A DNA stretch of 31,831 nt from a virus. Below, in pieces: positions 12,548 to 21,337 of the stretch. The notes below the pieces were generated by a model. The model did no database searches. It saw only the letters and a list, made by a program, of their open reading frames with translations, and was not told where the DNA came from. The stretch's first letter is position 1. Each line of letters starts with the position of its first letter. The translations under genes were made by a program, and so were the position numbers. The stretch lies in IMG/VR virus record IMGVR_UViG_3300042317_000911, positions 1 through 31,831 of that record; one strand, 5' to 3'.

Positions 12548-12909
12548 TTAGAAAAATTTGTTCATACTGTGGCAAAAGGAAAAACTGTAAAAGTTTCCCC
12601 AAGCATAGTATGTATAAAGATAATCTGGATAGTAGATGTAGAAGTTGTGTTAAGAAACAAACTAAAGTTCGTGGAAAACTTCACAAAAAAGCCCCTCCTC
12701 GCCCAGAGGTATGTGAGTGCTGTAAAAAAGCCCCATTAAAATGGTGCTTGGATCACGATCATTCTGATGATTCTTTTAGAGGATGGCTCTGTGATAGGTG
12801 TAATACTGGCATAGGTAAACTTGATGACAATTTAAACGGTGTAATTAAGGCTGTAAACTATTTAATTATGGCAAAAAATAGGAAACAGCAAAATGATAAC
12901 AATCCATAG
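12544..12909 (+). CDS. 49: Recombination endonuclease VII (T4 gp49-like)
   Basis: Endonuclease VII cuts Holliday junctions and branched DNA during phage packaging and recombination. The core C57-x2-C60 ... C68-L-D70-H71-D72-H73 ... L-C83-x2-C86-N87 matches the zinc site and the D-H catalytic motif with the nearby Asn of that family. An extra N-terminal Cys set (C6, C9, C32, C35) could hold a second zinc. At 121 residues it is shorter than T4 gp49 (157) and lacks its long dimerisation extension, as do many small phage members. Its start overlaps the end of the HNH gene (ATGA). Confidence 0.85.
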   Translation: MIRKICSYCGKRKNCKSFPKHSMYKDNLDSRCRSCVKKQTKVRGKLHKKAPPRPEVCECCKKAPLKWCLDHDHSDDSFRGWLCDRCNTGIGKLDDNLNGVIKAVNYLIMAKNRKQQNDNNP

Positions 12910-13711
12910 TTTTTTCCCTAATGATATTTCTAGCATCAGGGCTAATACTTTATCAGCAAGTAAACAAGCAGAATTGTCAAATAAATTCTTAAAAAAGCAT
13001 CAATATACTACAATATTATATACTGACGCAGAAAGCATATCTTATTTTAAACATATACCATATGATGATATAAGAATATTAGATTTAAAAGATTATCAAT
13101 TACCAAATACTTTTGACTTTTGGTCTGTTACTAAACTTGTTTCTTGTTTGTCTGTTAATGAGCCATTTTATCATGTAGATTTAGATTTATTTTTAGTAGA
13201 AGATATTATACAACAATATAAAAATGAACCCTTTATAGCTTTGCATTATGAACCATGGATCAAAGATTGTTTTTTTAGTAAGTTGCCTAAAGATAAAATA
13301 GACGAATGGTTTAATATAGATAATGACATTGCTCAATGTTATAATTTTGGTATTTTTGGCGGAATGGATCATACTACCATTAAAAACAGCATAGAACATC
13401 TAATAACGGGTGTTAATACTCATAATAATGAGATAACTGAATTTTTATCAACACTAGAAACAGACGGATATAATTGGAAGACATCAGTGTTTTTAGAGCA
13501 ATATATATTGCCATCAATTATTGCGAAAAAATTGAACGTACAGAATTTACCAGTTTTAGTACCAGAATCCATAACAGCAAAAGGTGAAATCGGAATCAGA
13601 CACAGACTTAAAAAACATAAAATATTACATTTGTGGGGATTAAAGAATACGTTTGAAGAATTTATGGGACTAAATTTATTTTTAGATATGATAAACAAAT
13701 ATTATTTATAA
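12893..13711 (+). CDS. Glycosyltransferase-like protein with DxD (272 aa)
   Basis: D96-L-D98 in F-Y-H-V-D-L-D-L-F is a DxD metal/nucleotide-sugar motif, preceded by F-D-F-W-S-V-T-K81-L as in GT8/GT32-like folds, and later N-F-G-I-F-G-G. The whole chain fits a GT-A fold of the type sometimes labelled DUF6734. Sugar donor and acceptor are unknown. AGGAAA lies upstream and the start overlaps the endonuclease VII gene by 17 bases. It opens the AT-rich glycan cassette: one 60-base line (13021-13080) has 15 G+C, or 25 percent. Confidence 0.72.
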   Translation: MITIHSFFPNDISSIRANTLSASKQAELSNKFLKKHQYTTILYTDAESISYFKHIPYDDIRILDLKDYQLPNTFDFWSVTKLVSCLSVNEPFYHVDLDLFLVEDIIQQYKNEPFIALHYEPWIKDCFFSKLPKDKIDEWFNIDNDIAQCYNFGIFGGMDHTTIKNSIEHLITGVNTHNNEITEFLSTLETDGYNWKTSVFLEQYILPSIIAKKLNVQNLPVLVPESITAKGEIGIRHRLKKHKILHLWGLKNTFEEFMGLNLFLDMINKYYL

Positions 13712-13714
13712 CAT

Positions 13715-14401
13715 ATGAATATTCCAATATTTTGTATTAATCTTGAACGAGCAACAGAAAGAAAATCTTTAATACAGAAAGAATGGATAGATAAACTAAA
13801 TTTAGATATTGTTTTTTGGAAAGGTTATGATAGAAAAAATATAACAAATAATAAATTTATATATCCATATGATAAAAAATTAGCAATAAGTTTTATGGGC
13901 AGACAACTGAGCGAAGGAGAGATAGCATGTGCTACAAGTTTTTGCCTTCTCTATGAGCACTTATTAGAGAATAATTATGAAGAAGTAATTATTATGGAGG
14001 ATGATATAACTCCATTAATAAAAAACAAAGACGAATTATTTAATACAATATCTGAGGGAAAAAAAGAATTTCCTACAGCAGATATGATGCTTTTACACGA
14101 ATATCCACACGCAAATAAGAAAAAAGTCTATAGTATAAAAAAAGAGATATTTTCAATGTGTGATGAAAGTCCATGGGGGAATCAATTATTTTATACAAAA
14201 AAATTAGCAATATTAGAACTTTATTTATTATTAAGAACCATGTCTATGCCAGCAGACCATCCTCAGAGACAACTTTCTAGTCAACAAAGAGTGATTATAG
14301 TAAACAAAGCATTATGTCATCACGAATGGACTGGGCCAAAATCTACAACATATATTGGTAACGAATACAGAAATTCAAATAGAAAATTTATTGATAATTA
14401 A
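13715..14401 (+). CDS. Glycosyltransferase family 25-like protein (228 aa)
   Basis: Family 25 transferases add galactose or other sugars to lipo-oligosaccharide or collagen. Conserved features are visible: I-F-C-I-N-L-E-R-A-T-E-R-K near the start, L65-S-E-G-E-I-A-C-A-T-S at 65-75, and I-I-M-E95-D-D97-I-T-P as the metal site, which match the family's N-L-x-R, E-x-G-C/A and E-D-D motifs. There is no membrane anchor, so it is cytosolic. No Shine-Dalgarno is evident; it starts three bases after the previous stop, consistent with coupling. Confidence 0.85.
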   Translation: MNIPIFCINLERATERKSLIQKEWIDKLNLDIVFWKGYDRKNITNNKFIYPYDKKLAISFMGRQLSEGEIACATSFCLLYEHLLENNYEEVIIMEDDITPLIKNKDELFNTISEGKKEFPTADMMLLHEYPHANKKKVYSIKKEIFSMCDESPWGNQLFYTKKLAILELYLLLRTMSMPADHPQRQLSSQQRVIIVNKALCHHEWTGPKSTTYIGNEYRNSNRKFIDN

Positions 14402-14403
14402 AT

Positions 14404-15249
14404 ATGAATAAAAATATTCTTATCACAGGAGGTGCTGGATTTGTGGGGTCAAATCTTGGAAAAAGATTATATTCTTTAGGATGTTCTGTAGTGTCTATAG
14501 ATAATTATTCTACCGGATCAGAAAATAATCACACAGAAGGCATAGAATATATTAAGAATGACATTATATCAACCATAGATTACCATAGATATGGTAAGTT
14601 TGATGCTATAGTTCATTGTGCAGCAAAGGCCAGGATAAAACAATCTTTTATTGACGATAAAGAATATTTCCATACTAACATTCTTGGGACATATAATATT
14701 ACAAAGTATGCTGCTCAAAATAGTATTCCAATAGTTTATATTGGAACAAGTTCTCATCATAGCGGCAAATTTAGTAATCCATATACTTTTACGAAAGATG
14801 TTGGAGAAGACATAATAAGACTATATCAACAAAATTTTAGTTTATTAGCATCTATTGCTAGATTATATAATGTGTATGGACCGAATGAATTGATGGATGA
14901 TAATGGAACATTAATTGGTAAATGGAAATATAATTATAAAAATAATTTACCTTTTATCATTTATGGTGATGGATCTAAACGCCGTGACTTTACTCATGTT
15001 GATGATGTATGTGATGCAATAATTAAAATTATAATAAATCTCAAATACGGATTTGAATTTGAATTAGGCAGAGGTGAGAATTATAGCGTATCTGAAGTAG
15101 CAGATATGTTTCAATACAATAATATAATATACAAACCAGATTTGGTTGGAGAAGCACCAACTACTCTGGCAGAAAATAATGAAACAAAAACCATTTTAAA
15201 TTGGAATCCAAAAAATAATTTATCAGTATATATAAAAAGCATTAAATAA
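14404..15249 (+). CDS. NAD-dependent sugar epimerase/dehydratase (281 aa)
   Basis: An extended SDR enzyme acting on nucleotide sugars, GalE-like. G9-G-A-G12-F-V-G15 is the NAD-binding glycine motif; S-I-D33-N-Y selects NAD; G-T-S-S-H-H-S is the catalytic Ser strand; and Y127-T-F-T-K131 the YxxxK pair. L-Y-N-V-Y-G-P-N and R-R-D-F-T-H-V-D-D-V are family signatures of the substrate-binding half. It probably makes a sugar donor for the transferases around it, for example UDP-galactose or an amino- or deoxy-sugar; the exact sugar is not readable. It lies two bases behind the previous gene. Confidence 0.9.
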   Translation: MNKNILITGGAGFVGSNLGKRLYSLGCSVVSIDNYSTGSENNHTEGIEYIKNDIISTIDYHRYGKFDAIVHCAAKARIKQSFIDDKEYFHTNILGTYNITKYAAQNSIPIVYIGTSSHHSGKFSNPYTFTKDVGEDIIRLYQQNFSLLASIARLYNVYGPNELMDDNGTLIGKWKYNYKNNLPFIIYGDGSKRRDFTHVDDVCDAIIKIIINLKYGFEFELGRGENYSVSEVADMFQYNNIIYKPDLVGEAPTTLAENNETKTILNWNPKNNLSVYIKSIK

Positions 15250-15252
15250 TTT

Positions 15253-15930
15253 ATGAAACAATTTTGTAATCTAATCTATAATACAAATCCAACTATTTTT
15301 CATGCTCATGGAATACCACAAAAATCCCCTTTGTGGCAAAGAATTAAAGATTTATGTAACAACGATGTTTTTATACCTCATAATCTACAAATAGTCACAT
15401 TTAATAATGGATCATCACACTGCAATAAAGATGTCGGGAGTTTAGAGAACTCAATTCAAAATAGATGCACAGTTATGGGAGCCGATATAAAAAAATGGAA
15501 TAATATTCACAAAATATCACTAATAATAGATTACTTAAAGTCGAATCAGACCGATTATGTTCTCAGTATGGATTCCTCAGATGTTGTTGTTTTTTGTTTG
15601 GACGAAATTATAGAAAAGTTTTTATTGAAAAATTGTGATATTCTGTTTAATGCCGAAATAAATTGTTGGCCTAAAGATTATAGCGATGAAAAAAAATGGT
15701 TTCGTGAACCCTTTTGTTATTTAAATGCTGGAGCGTGTATCGGCAAAAAAGAATCAATGCTTAAATTTTATAGCCAGTGCCTATCTTTTGTAAAGGTCGA
15801 AGATTACTCTGAACAAAAAATTGTTAAACAAAATTTTTATAAATGGTACCCTAAAATTTTAATTGACGATAATTGTAGTATTTTTCAAACACTTAACGGA
15901 ACAACCGAAGACATATTACATATCCCATGA
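15253..15930 (+). CDS. Glycosyltransferase-like protein (225 aa)
   Basis: D-Y-V-L-S-M-D107-S-S-D110-V-V-V-F and Y-L-N-A-G-A-C-I-G-K match the layout of GT-A enzymes, resembling procollagen galactosyl/PLOD-type transferases and, less closely, the next gene, which has D-S-T-D at the same place. It could be a duplicated pair. Donor sugar unknown. No clear Shine-Dalgarno; starts 3 bases after the epimerase stop. Confidence 0.7.
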   Translation: MKQFCNLIYNTNPTIFHAHGIPQKSPLWQRIKDLCNNDVFIPHNLQIVTFNNGSSHCNKDVGSLENSIQNRCTVMGADIKKWNNIHKISLIIDYLKSNQTDYVLSMDSSDVVVFCLDEIIEKFLLKNCDILFNAEINCWPKDYSDEKKWFREPFCYLNAGACIGKKESMLKFYSQCLSFVKVEDYSEQKIVKQNFYKWYPKILIDDNCSIFQTLNGTTEDILHIP

Positions 15931-16655
15931 TAAATACAGTTTTAGCATCATATTTCTGTTCAACGCCTGATCCTTTATCCCTTAATGATTATAGAAAACA
16001 TGTTGTTAGAGATGATCAAAGGATAGATTTTTGGAAAAATGATTATACTCTAATACTTCCACTAATTGATAGTGTTCTAAAAAATGGATCTAATATTGTT
16101 GTATTCCATGATTGTTTTGATAATATTCCGAATATAGATGGTTGTTTATGGGTAAGAATTGAAAACAATGAAAAATATACTCCAACAACATATAGATGGT
16201 TTGTTTATTATGAGTATTTAAAAAAACATAAATTTTCAAATTTATTTATGGTTGATAGTACCGACGTGCTTATGTTAAAAAATTATGATATAAAAAATAA
16301 TACTTTATATTGTGGTAGTGAATATAAAGACAAACTTTTATCTACTTATATGAAAAAAAAATTTAAATATATAACCATATCAGATTTTGATGAAGTATTA
16401 AATCAATATAGAGATCATACTTTACTAAATGCAGGTGTAGTTGGTGGAGACTATAACATATGTATTAGATTATTAGAAAAATTAACACAATATCATTCTC
16501 AAGTTTCAAAAAATATAAAGATATCTTTAGATATGCCAATTTTTAATTATGTATTATTTAAATATTTTAAAGAGAACATTGATTATGGCATTCATATAAA
16601 TACTAGATTTTGGTGTAATGAATACAATAATATTTCTATTTGGAAACACAAGTGA
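15927..16655 (+). CDS. Glycosyltransferase-like protein (242 aa)
   Basis: ATGA overlap with the previous gene. F-M-V-D110-S-T-D113-V-L-M-L and L-L-N-A-G-V-V-G-G resemble those of the neighbour at 15253, suggesting divergent copies. Preceded by T-T-Y-R-W-F-V-Y-Y-E-Y, typical of the helix before the metal site. Cytosolic. Donor unknown. Confidence 0.7.
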   Translation: MINTVLASYFCSTPDPLSLNDYRKHVVRDDQRIDFWKNDYTLILPLIDSVLKNGSNIVVFHDCFDNIPNIDGCLWVRIENNEKYTPTTYRWFVYYEYLKKHKFSNLFMVDSTDVLMLKNYDIKNNTLYCGSEYKDKLLSTYMKKKFKYITISDFDEVLNQYRDHTLLNAGVVGGDYNICIRLLEKLTQYHSQVSKNIKISLDMPIFNYVLFKYFKENIDYGIHINTRFWCNEYNNISIWKHK

Positions 16656-16691
16656 TCTTATTAAAGAAAAAACTAATAGAAAGTTTATTGA

Positions 16692-17405
16692 ATGAAAATA
16701 AATATAGTAGTAACCTGTATAGATCATACAGATAATTATAAATACATAAATATGTTAAAATATTGGATATATAAATATAATAAATCTAATACAGATGCAA
16801 ACTTAATAGTTCTATCTGACACAAAAACTGACTTATCATTTTTAGACAAAAAAATTGATTGTATTAGATACGATCTAGATTATGATAAAGAGTATCAAGA
16901 AATTAAAAAAAAATATATATCATGTAACAATAAATGGTATGACCACAATATGGTAATATCAGATATTTTACGGTTTGGAAAAATGCCAGCAATGTTTCAA
17001 AATTTATTAATTATTGATTTAGACGCTATTGTGGAAAAAACAATAAATATTCCTGATGATATCGTATCAAAACCAATGGCAGGATGTGATCATGGGGAGT
17101 ACAGCAAAAAATTAAATGCTGGATTTACATATATTAATACTAATTTAGGGCCCGAACTTTTAAATAAAGTAATTAATACCAATTTAAATTATCCTTGGCT
17201 TTGTGAGGATCTTATATCTGAGATATGGATCGATAAATATTATCATAAACTACCCCCAGAATATAATTGGTTAGTAGGCTTATATGGATTTAACCCTAAA
17301 GCATATGTTAATCATTATTGGAACCATAGATATCCTAAATTTTTTGCAAAAAAAATGCTAGAATATAAAGTTAATAATTTCATAAAAGGAAGTCAAATTA
17401 TATGA
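16692..17405 (+). CDS. Glycosyltransferase-like protein with DxD (237 aa)
   Basis: L-L-I-I-D109-L-D111-A-I-V and K-L-N-A-G-F-T-Y-I-N show a GT-A fold of the GT8/GT32-like type, with D-I-L-R-F upstream. The metal-binding residues for the sugar nucleotide are D109 and D111. A 36-base gap precedes it and its end overlaps the methyltransferase gene in ATGA fashion. Acceptor unknown. Confidence 0.72.
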   Translation: MKINIVVTCIDHTDNYKYINMLKYWIYKYNKSNTDANLIVLSDTKTDLSFLDKKIDCIRYDLDYDKEYQEIKKKYISCNNKWYDHNMVISDILRFGKMPAMFQNLLIIDLDAIVEKTINIPDDIVSKPMAGCDHGEYSKKLNAGFTYINTNLGPELLNKVINTNLNYPWLCEDLISEIWIDKYYHKLPPEYNWLVGLYGFNPKAYVNHYWNHRYPKFFAKKMLEYKVNNFIKGSQII

Positions 17406-17935
17406 GCCGTCTTGAAGAACTTTTAAAATGTAAAAGAATGGATTACGGCTATCCTGTAGACGGTAATTTATTGCATGGATTATATGATTTGGTTTGTGAT
17501 AATATAACAAAAGACAGCACTATAGTAGAGATAGGTAGTTATTCTGGAATTTCGTCAGAATTATTTGCATTATTCTGTAACAAATTATACTGTGTTGATA
17601 TTTGGGAGGGTTTCTCCGCACCGGCAGAAAAAACATTTGATGAGCTAATTATTAAATACAACAATATTGTAAAAATAAAATTAAATAGTAGCAATGCTGC
17701 AAAAATTTTTCAGAATCATTTTATAGACCTAGTATATATTGATGCGGAACATAGTTATCATGCTACTAAAAATTATATTCTTTCATGGATGCCAAAGATT
17801 AAACCAAATGGAATAATTTCTGGCCATGATTATTATTGGCCAGGAGTAAACCAAGTAGTTAATGAAATATTTTCTAACAAACAGATTAAAATTTATAAAG
17901 ATGACTCTTGGCTTGTAAAACTTAATAGCGATTGA
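17402..17935 (+). CDS. SAM-dependent methyltransferase, Methyltransf_24 type (177 aa)
   Basis: Motif I is V-E43-I-G45-S-Y-S-G49 and the later V-Y-I-D-A-E-H-S-Y with P-N-G-I-I-S-G-H-D-Y is characteristic of the Methyltransf_24 group, whose members often methylate glycans or natural products. Its partner at 24478 has the same arrangement. It ends the first half of the cassette just before the ligase promoter. AAGGAAG lies upstream. Likely O-methylates a sugar made by the preceding enzymes, which is inference. Confidence 0.85.
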   Translation: MSRLEELLKCKRMDYGYPVDGNLLHGLYDLVCDNITKDSTIVEIGSYSGISSELFALFCNKLYCVDIWEGFSAPAEKTFDELIIKYNNIVKIKLNSSNAAKIFQNHFIDLVYIDAEHSYHATKNYILSWMPKIKPNGIISGHDYYWPGVNQVVNEIFSNKQIKIYKDDSWLVKLNSD

Positions 17936-17948
17936 GTCAAGTTTCTGC

Positions 17949-17977
17949 TTGACAACGACGATATTGTATGGTATCGT
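17949..17977 (+). promoter_or_regulatory. Sigma70-type promoter of DNA ligase
   Basis: TTGACA at 17949-17954, 17-base spacer beginning ACGACGATA and ending TGG, TATCGT at 17972-17977. It separates the ligase from the AT-rich cassette in which it is embedded. The -10 is weak, but the extended TGG is present. Confidence 0.7.
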
Positions 17978-18005
17978 AGAAGGACACAACAAGGAGAAAT
18001 TGGGA

Positions 18006-19331
18006 ATGATTCACGATTTTAATTATGTTTGGGGAATGGTTCGTGATCTTAGGGCGACCAGTAGCACTATTGATAAGGTGGGTATTATTGAGGATTATTG
18101 TGCTGGTGGACGATCTGATCCATCTGCTGCTAATTTTACTAAAAAGATTCTACTCTATACTTATCATCCCGCTTGGCAGTATTTTGTTACGAGTGATAAT
18201 CTTAAAAAGAAAAGTTCTCTCAGGGGCAAATCTTACAAGAATTTCTTTGATCTTCTGAATGACCTAAAGAATCGTGTTATAACTGGTCACGATGCTATCG
18301 GAGCAATACATACTTTTATCGATTCTTGTTCTGATAAGTCGAACATAGAAGAACTAGTTTACTGCATTATCGACAAAGATTTAAAAACCCGTGCTGGGGA
18401 TAAGATTATTAATAAGGCTATTCCCGATCATATTCCAGAGTTTAGTGTTGCTCTTGCTGATAAGTATGAGCCTAAACTTGTAGACTGGAAAGACTCTTGG
18501 TTTGTCTCACGCAAACTAGACGGATTGAGATTGATTGCTGTTGTTGATGAGAATGGTAACTCCACTTTCTTTTCACGAACAGGCAAAGTATTTGATACTC
18601 TAGATATTATTTCTGGTGGTATTAAGGCTTTGGGTATTACTAATGTTGTATTTGATGGTGAACTATGTTTGGTAGATGATGATGGTAATGAAGATTTTCA
18701 GGGCATTATGAAAGAGATTAGAAAGAAAGACCATACTATTCCTAATCCATCATATAAGATGTTCGACATGATTAGCCATGACGAGTTTTATAGTAAGAAG
18801 GGAGAGAAGAATAAGACTTATAGCCACAGATACAATAATCTGAGAGAAGTTATGAAAGAAAATACTTGCGTTTGTCTTAGCGTATTAGGTCAAGAAAAAA
18901 TTAAAGATGATGAACATTTTCAAGAATGGGTTAAAAAAGCAGCAGATTATGGCTGGGAAGGAATTATGCTACGAGCAGATGAGCCATATAAAGGTAAGCG
19001 TAGCAAAGATTTGCTAAAAGTTAAGAAATTTTTTGATGACGAATATGAAGTAGTTGATACTGAGATGGGGCCATTTCGTTATGTTAAAGATGGTGCAGAA
19101 CATGAGGAGCCTATGCTTTCTTGCGTTATGATTCAGCATAAGGATCATACAGTTAGGGTTGGTAGTGGATTTAGTATTGAACAGCGTCAAGAATTCTACA
19201 AAAATCCTAAAAAGATTTTGGGTAAACAAATAACTGTACAATATTTTGAAGAGACCAATAACCAAGATGGAGGTATCTCTCTTAGATTCCCTACTTTCAA
19301 AATTCTGCATGGCAAACGCAGAGACACATAA
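18006..19331 (+). CDS. ATP-dependent DNA ligase (441 aa)
   Basis: Ligase seals nicks in phage DNA. K170-L-D-G-L-R is motif I with the adenylated Lys; V-F-D-G-E219-L is motif III; E318-G-I-M-L-R323 is motif IV; and L-K338-V-K340 is motif V. C-terminal residues form an OB-type domain with R-V-G-S-G-F. The N-terminal 160 residues resemble the extra domain of T4 gp30-type ligases. Start ATG 18006 has AAGGAG at 17991-17996 and lies 28 bases after the -10; the open frame from 17949 begins in the -35. Codons are less AT-rich than in the surrounding genes (21 of 60 G+C in 18361-18420). Confidence 0.92.
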   Translation: MIHDFNYVWGMVRDLRATSSTIDKVGIIEDYCAGGRSDPSAANFTKKILLYTYHPAWQYFVTSDNLKKKSSLRGKSYKNFFDLLNDLKNRVITGHDAIGAIHTFIDSCSDKSNIEELVYCIIDKDLKTRAGDKIINKAIPDHIPEFSVALADKYEPKLVDWKDSWFVSRKLDGLRLIAVVDENGNSTFFSRTGKVFDTLDIISGGIKALGITNVVFDGELCLVDDDGNEDFQGIMKEIRKKDHTIPNPSYKMFDMISHDEFYSKKGEKNKTYSHRYNNLREVMKENTCVCLSVLGQEKIKDDEHFQEWVKKAADYGWEGIMLRADEPYKGKRSKDLLKVKKFFDDEYEVVDTEMGPFRYVKDGAEHEEPMLSCVMIQHKDHTVRVGSGFSIEQRQEFYKNPKKILGKQITVQYFEETNNQDGGISLRFPTFKILHGKRRDT

Positions 19332-19348
19332 AATTTTAGGTAAAATGT

Positions 19349-21337
19349 ATGGTATTATCTATAGACAATTTTAATATCAACACACATTACGATGTTAAAG
19401 ATAATCAGATATATAATAATCCAATATTTAAGATCAGTTATTGTATAACTTGTCACAACAGAACATGGCAGTTAAAACAAACTCTTGCTCATAATATTCT
19501 AGGTCTTAAAGACGATGAACAAATTGTTTTAGTTAATTATAGCAGTAACGATGGGCTAGACGAGTTTATAAAAACTAATCATATACAAAATATTGTAAAC
19601 AACAAATTAAAATACATATATGTTTGTGATCAAAATTATTATAATTGCTCAATTGCTAAAAATATTGCTCATTATTTTGCAGATAGCGAATATGTAGTTA
19701 ATTTAGACGGCGATAATTTTATAGATGAATTTAGAGCAACTATTGATTACACTATTGGTAACTTCAAAAATAACTTTATTCTTCATCTAGCCGTTTTGGA
19801 AAAAGATTTTCACGATTCCCATAAACAACTAAAAGGATACGAAGGAAGTTTTGGTAGAATTTGCTGTCATAAAGAAGATTTTATTTCTCTTGGAGGTTAT
19901 AATGAAAGTTTTTTGCCAATAGCGTATCAAGATTCAGACTTGCTATTACGAGCAATAGCAAAAAAAATGAACTATATTAATATACCTATTAAAACCAAGT
20001 GTTTGAAAAATAATAAGAGCATAACCTATAAAACTAAAAACAACCATCAATATTCATGGATCGATTGTAAAAAAATTAACCAATTAATTTCAAATTATAA
20101 TATCTCTAATAATAAACTAATAGCACCAAACATTATAAAAAATTTTAAGTGCTACTTTAATTTGCATAGTACGCCCGAAAGAATTACTTATAATAATACC
20201 AAGGATATAGTATCTGACTGGCAAATAATAGAGCAAACAGAACATACAGAACCATTAGAAATGCAAAATATTATAGAATTTTATAAATACAATGTATTAG
20301 ACCAAGAATTTGATAGTAAATTTTATCAGACAAATTATCCTGAAACGATCAACTACTATCAGCCATTTTGTTTACAAAATAACGTACCTGAACAACAAAG
20401 ATTATTTCATCATTATGTCTTATATGGTAAAAAATCTGGCTATCTCAAAAATTTAAAAGACTTTATTCAACAAAATCTTTCTGTATTAGATATGACCAAA
20501 ATAGATACTGGGGATGTGGATCAAATTTATCCAGTATCCCCCGGTTATGTTGAGCAATATATGATACAAACACAAAATGGTAAGGACATTGCTGCTAAAA
20601 GTAAAATAGGCATAGTTTCCTTGGCGAGAAATTGTTCTAAAAATATTATTAAGTCTATAAAAAATATACAAAAAATAATATGTAAAGATTGGAGAATGAT
20701 AATTTATGAGAATGATTCTATAGATAATACAAAAAATCTTTTACAAAGCGTTGAGGATAATAGAATACATACTATTAGTATAGACGATAATAGCTCCTAT
20801 TTAATAGACAGATCGCAAACTAGAACAAACAATTTGGCAAGATATAGGAATTTCTGCATAGACTGGATTGATAAAAACTATTCAGATTGTGATTATGTTA
20901 TTGTTTTAGATTTGGATGCTGATCTTGGTTTTTCTATAGAAGGAATTTATAATAGTATTAGTTGGTTAAGTTCACTAGACGATGCTGGTGGCATAGGATC
21001 GTACTCGCCTCTTTTGTCTATAGAAAATAGTAAAATTGTATTTGTTCACTATGATTCGTTTGCTGTTAGAATGAATGATTGGGAACCCATAGTCAATAAC
21101 AAAGATATTCATAATCCTTGGTTTAAACACTGGCATCCTGTGGTTGGATCAAATCCTGTGCCTATTTATTCTTGTTTTGGGGGTTTGGCTGTTTATAAAA
21201 CAAAAGCATTTCTTAAAGGAAGATACGACGGTAATTTAGGATCAGAACATATTGCATTTCATAAAAGCCTCAGAGATGAAGGATATAATATGTACTTAAA
21301 TCCTAGTAGCCGATTTTTTCTATATACAAATCAATGA
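19349..21337 (+). CDS. Two-domain glycosyltransferase (662 aa)
   Basis: The N-terminal domain (1-about 240) is a GT2-like fold: S-Y-C-I-T-C-H-N, V-N-L-D120-G-D122 and a later Y-Q-D-S-D-L-L-L-R, as in family 2 transferases. A spacer with aromatic repeats (Y-Q-P-F-C ... L-F-H-H-Y-V-L-Y-G) follows. The C-terminal domain (about 420-662) has G-I-V-S-L-A-R-N, Y-E-N-D-S-I-D-N-T and V-L-D521-L-D523-A-D525, resembling the CAP59-type alpha-1,3-mannosyltransferase group (GT69-like). Two transferases in one chain suggest consecutive sugar additions. It begins 17 bases after the ligase stop and shares the AT-rich composition of the cassette. Confidence 0.75.
   Translation: MVLSIDNFNINTHYDVKDNQIYNNPIFKISYCITCHNRTWQLKQTLAHNILGLKDDEQIVLVNYSSNDGLDEFIKTNHIQNIVNNKLKYIYVCDQNYYNCSIAKNIAHYFADSEYVVNLDGDNFIDEFRATIDYTIGNFKNNFILHLAVLEKDFHDSHKQLKGYEGSFGRICCHKEDFISLGGYNESFLPIAYQDSDLLLRAIAKKMNYINIPIKTKCLKNNKSITYKTKNNHQYSWIDCKKINQLISNYNISNNKLIAPNIIKNFKCYFNLHSTPERITYNNTKDIVSDWQIIEQTEHTEPLEMQNIIEFYKYNVLDQEFDSKFYQTNYPETINYYQPFCLQNNVPEQQRLFHHYVLYGKKSGYLKNLKDFIQQNLSVLDMTKIDTGDVDQIYPVSPGYVEQYMIQTQNGKDIAAKSKIGIVSLARNCSKNIIKSIKNIQKIICKDWRMIIYENDSIDNTKNLLQSVEDNRIHTISIDDNSSYLIDRSQTRTNNLARYRNFCIDWIDKNYSDCDYVIVLDLDADLGFSIEGIYNSISWLSSLDDAGGIGSYSPLLSIENSKIVFVHYDSFAVRMNDWEPIVNNKDIHNPWFKHWHPVVGSNPVPIYSCFGGLAVYKTKAFLKGRYDGNLGSEHIAFHKSLRDEGYNMYLNPSSRFFLYTNQ

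Noticed and set aside
12508-12550. TTGACA in the 3' end of the HNH gene as a further promoter
   Set aside because: No -10 at 15-18 bp; the nearest TATTAT is 27 bases downstream, and the spacer lacks the CCGAT motif.
14569-14760. Minus-strand ORF of 63 residues within the epimerase
   Set aside because: Shadow of the epimerase gene, which has all SDR motifs; no start signal on the other strand.
17949-18005. Upstream TTG extension of the DNA ligase ORF
   Set aside because: The extension begins exactly at the TTGACA of the promoter; AAGGAG and the ATG at 18006 give a much better start.
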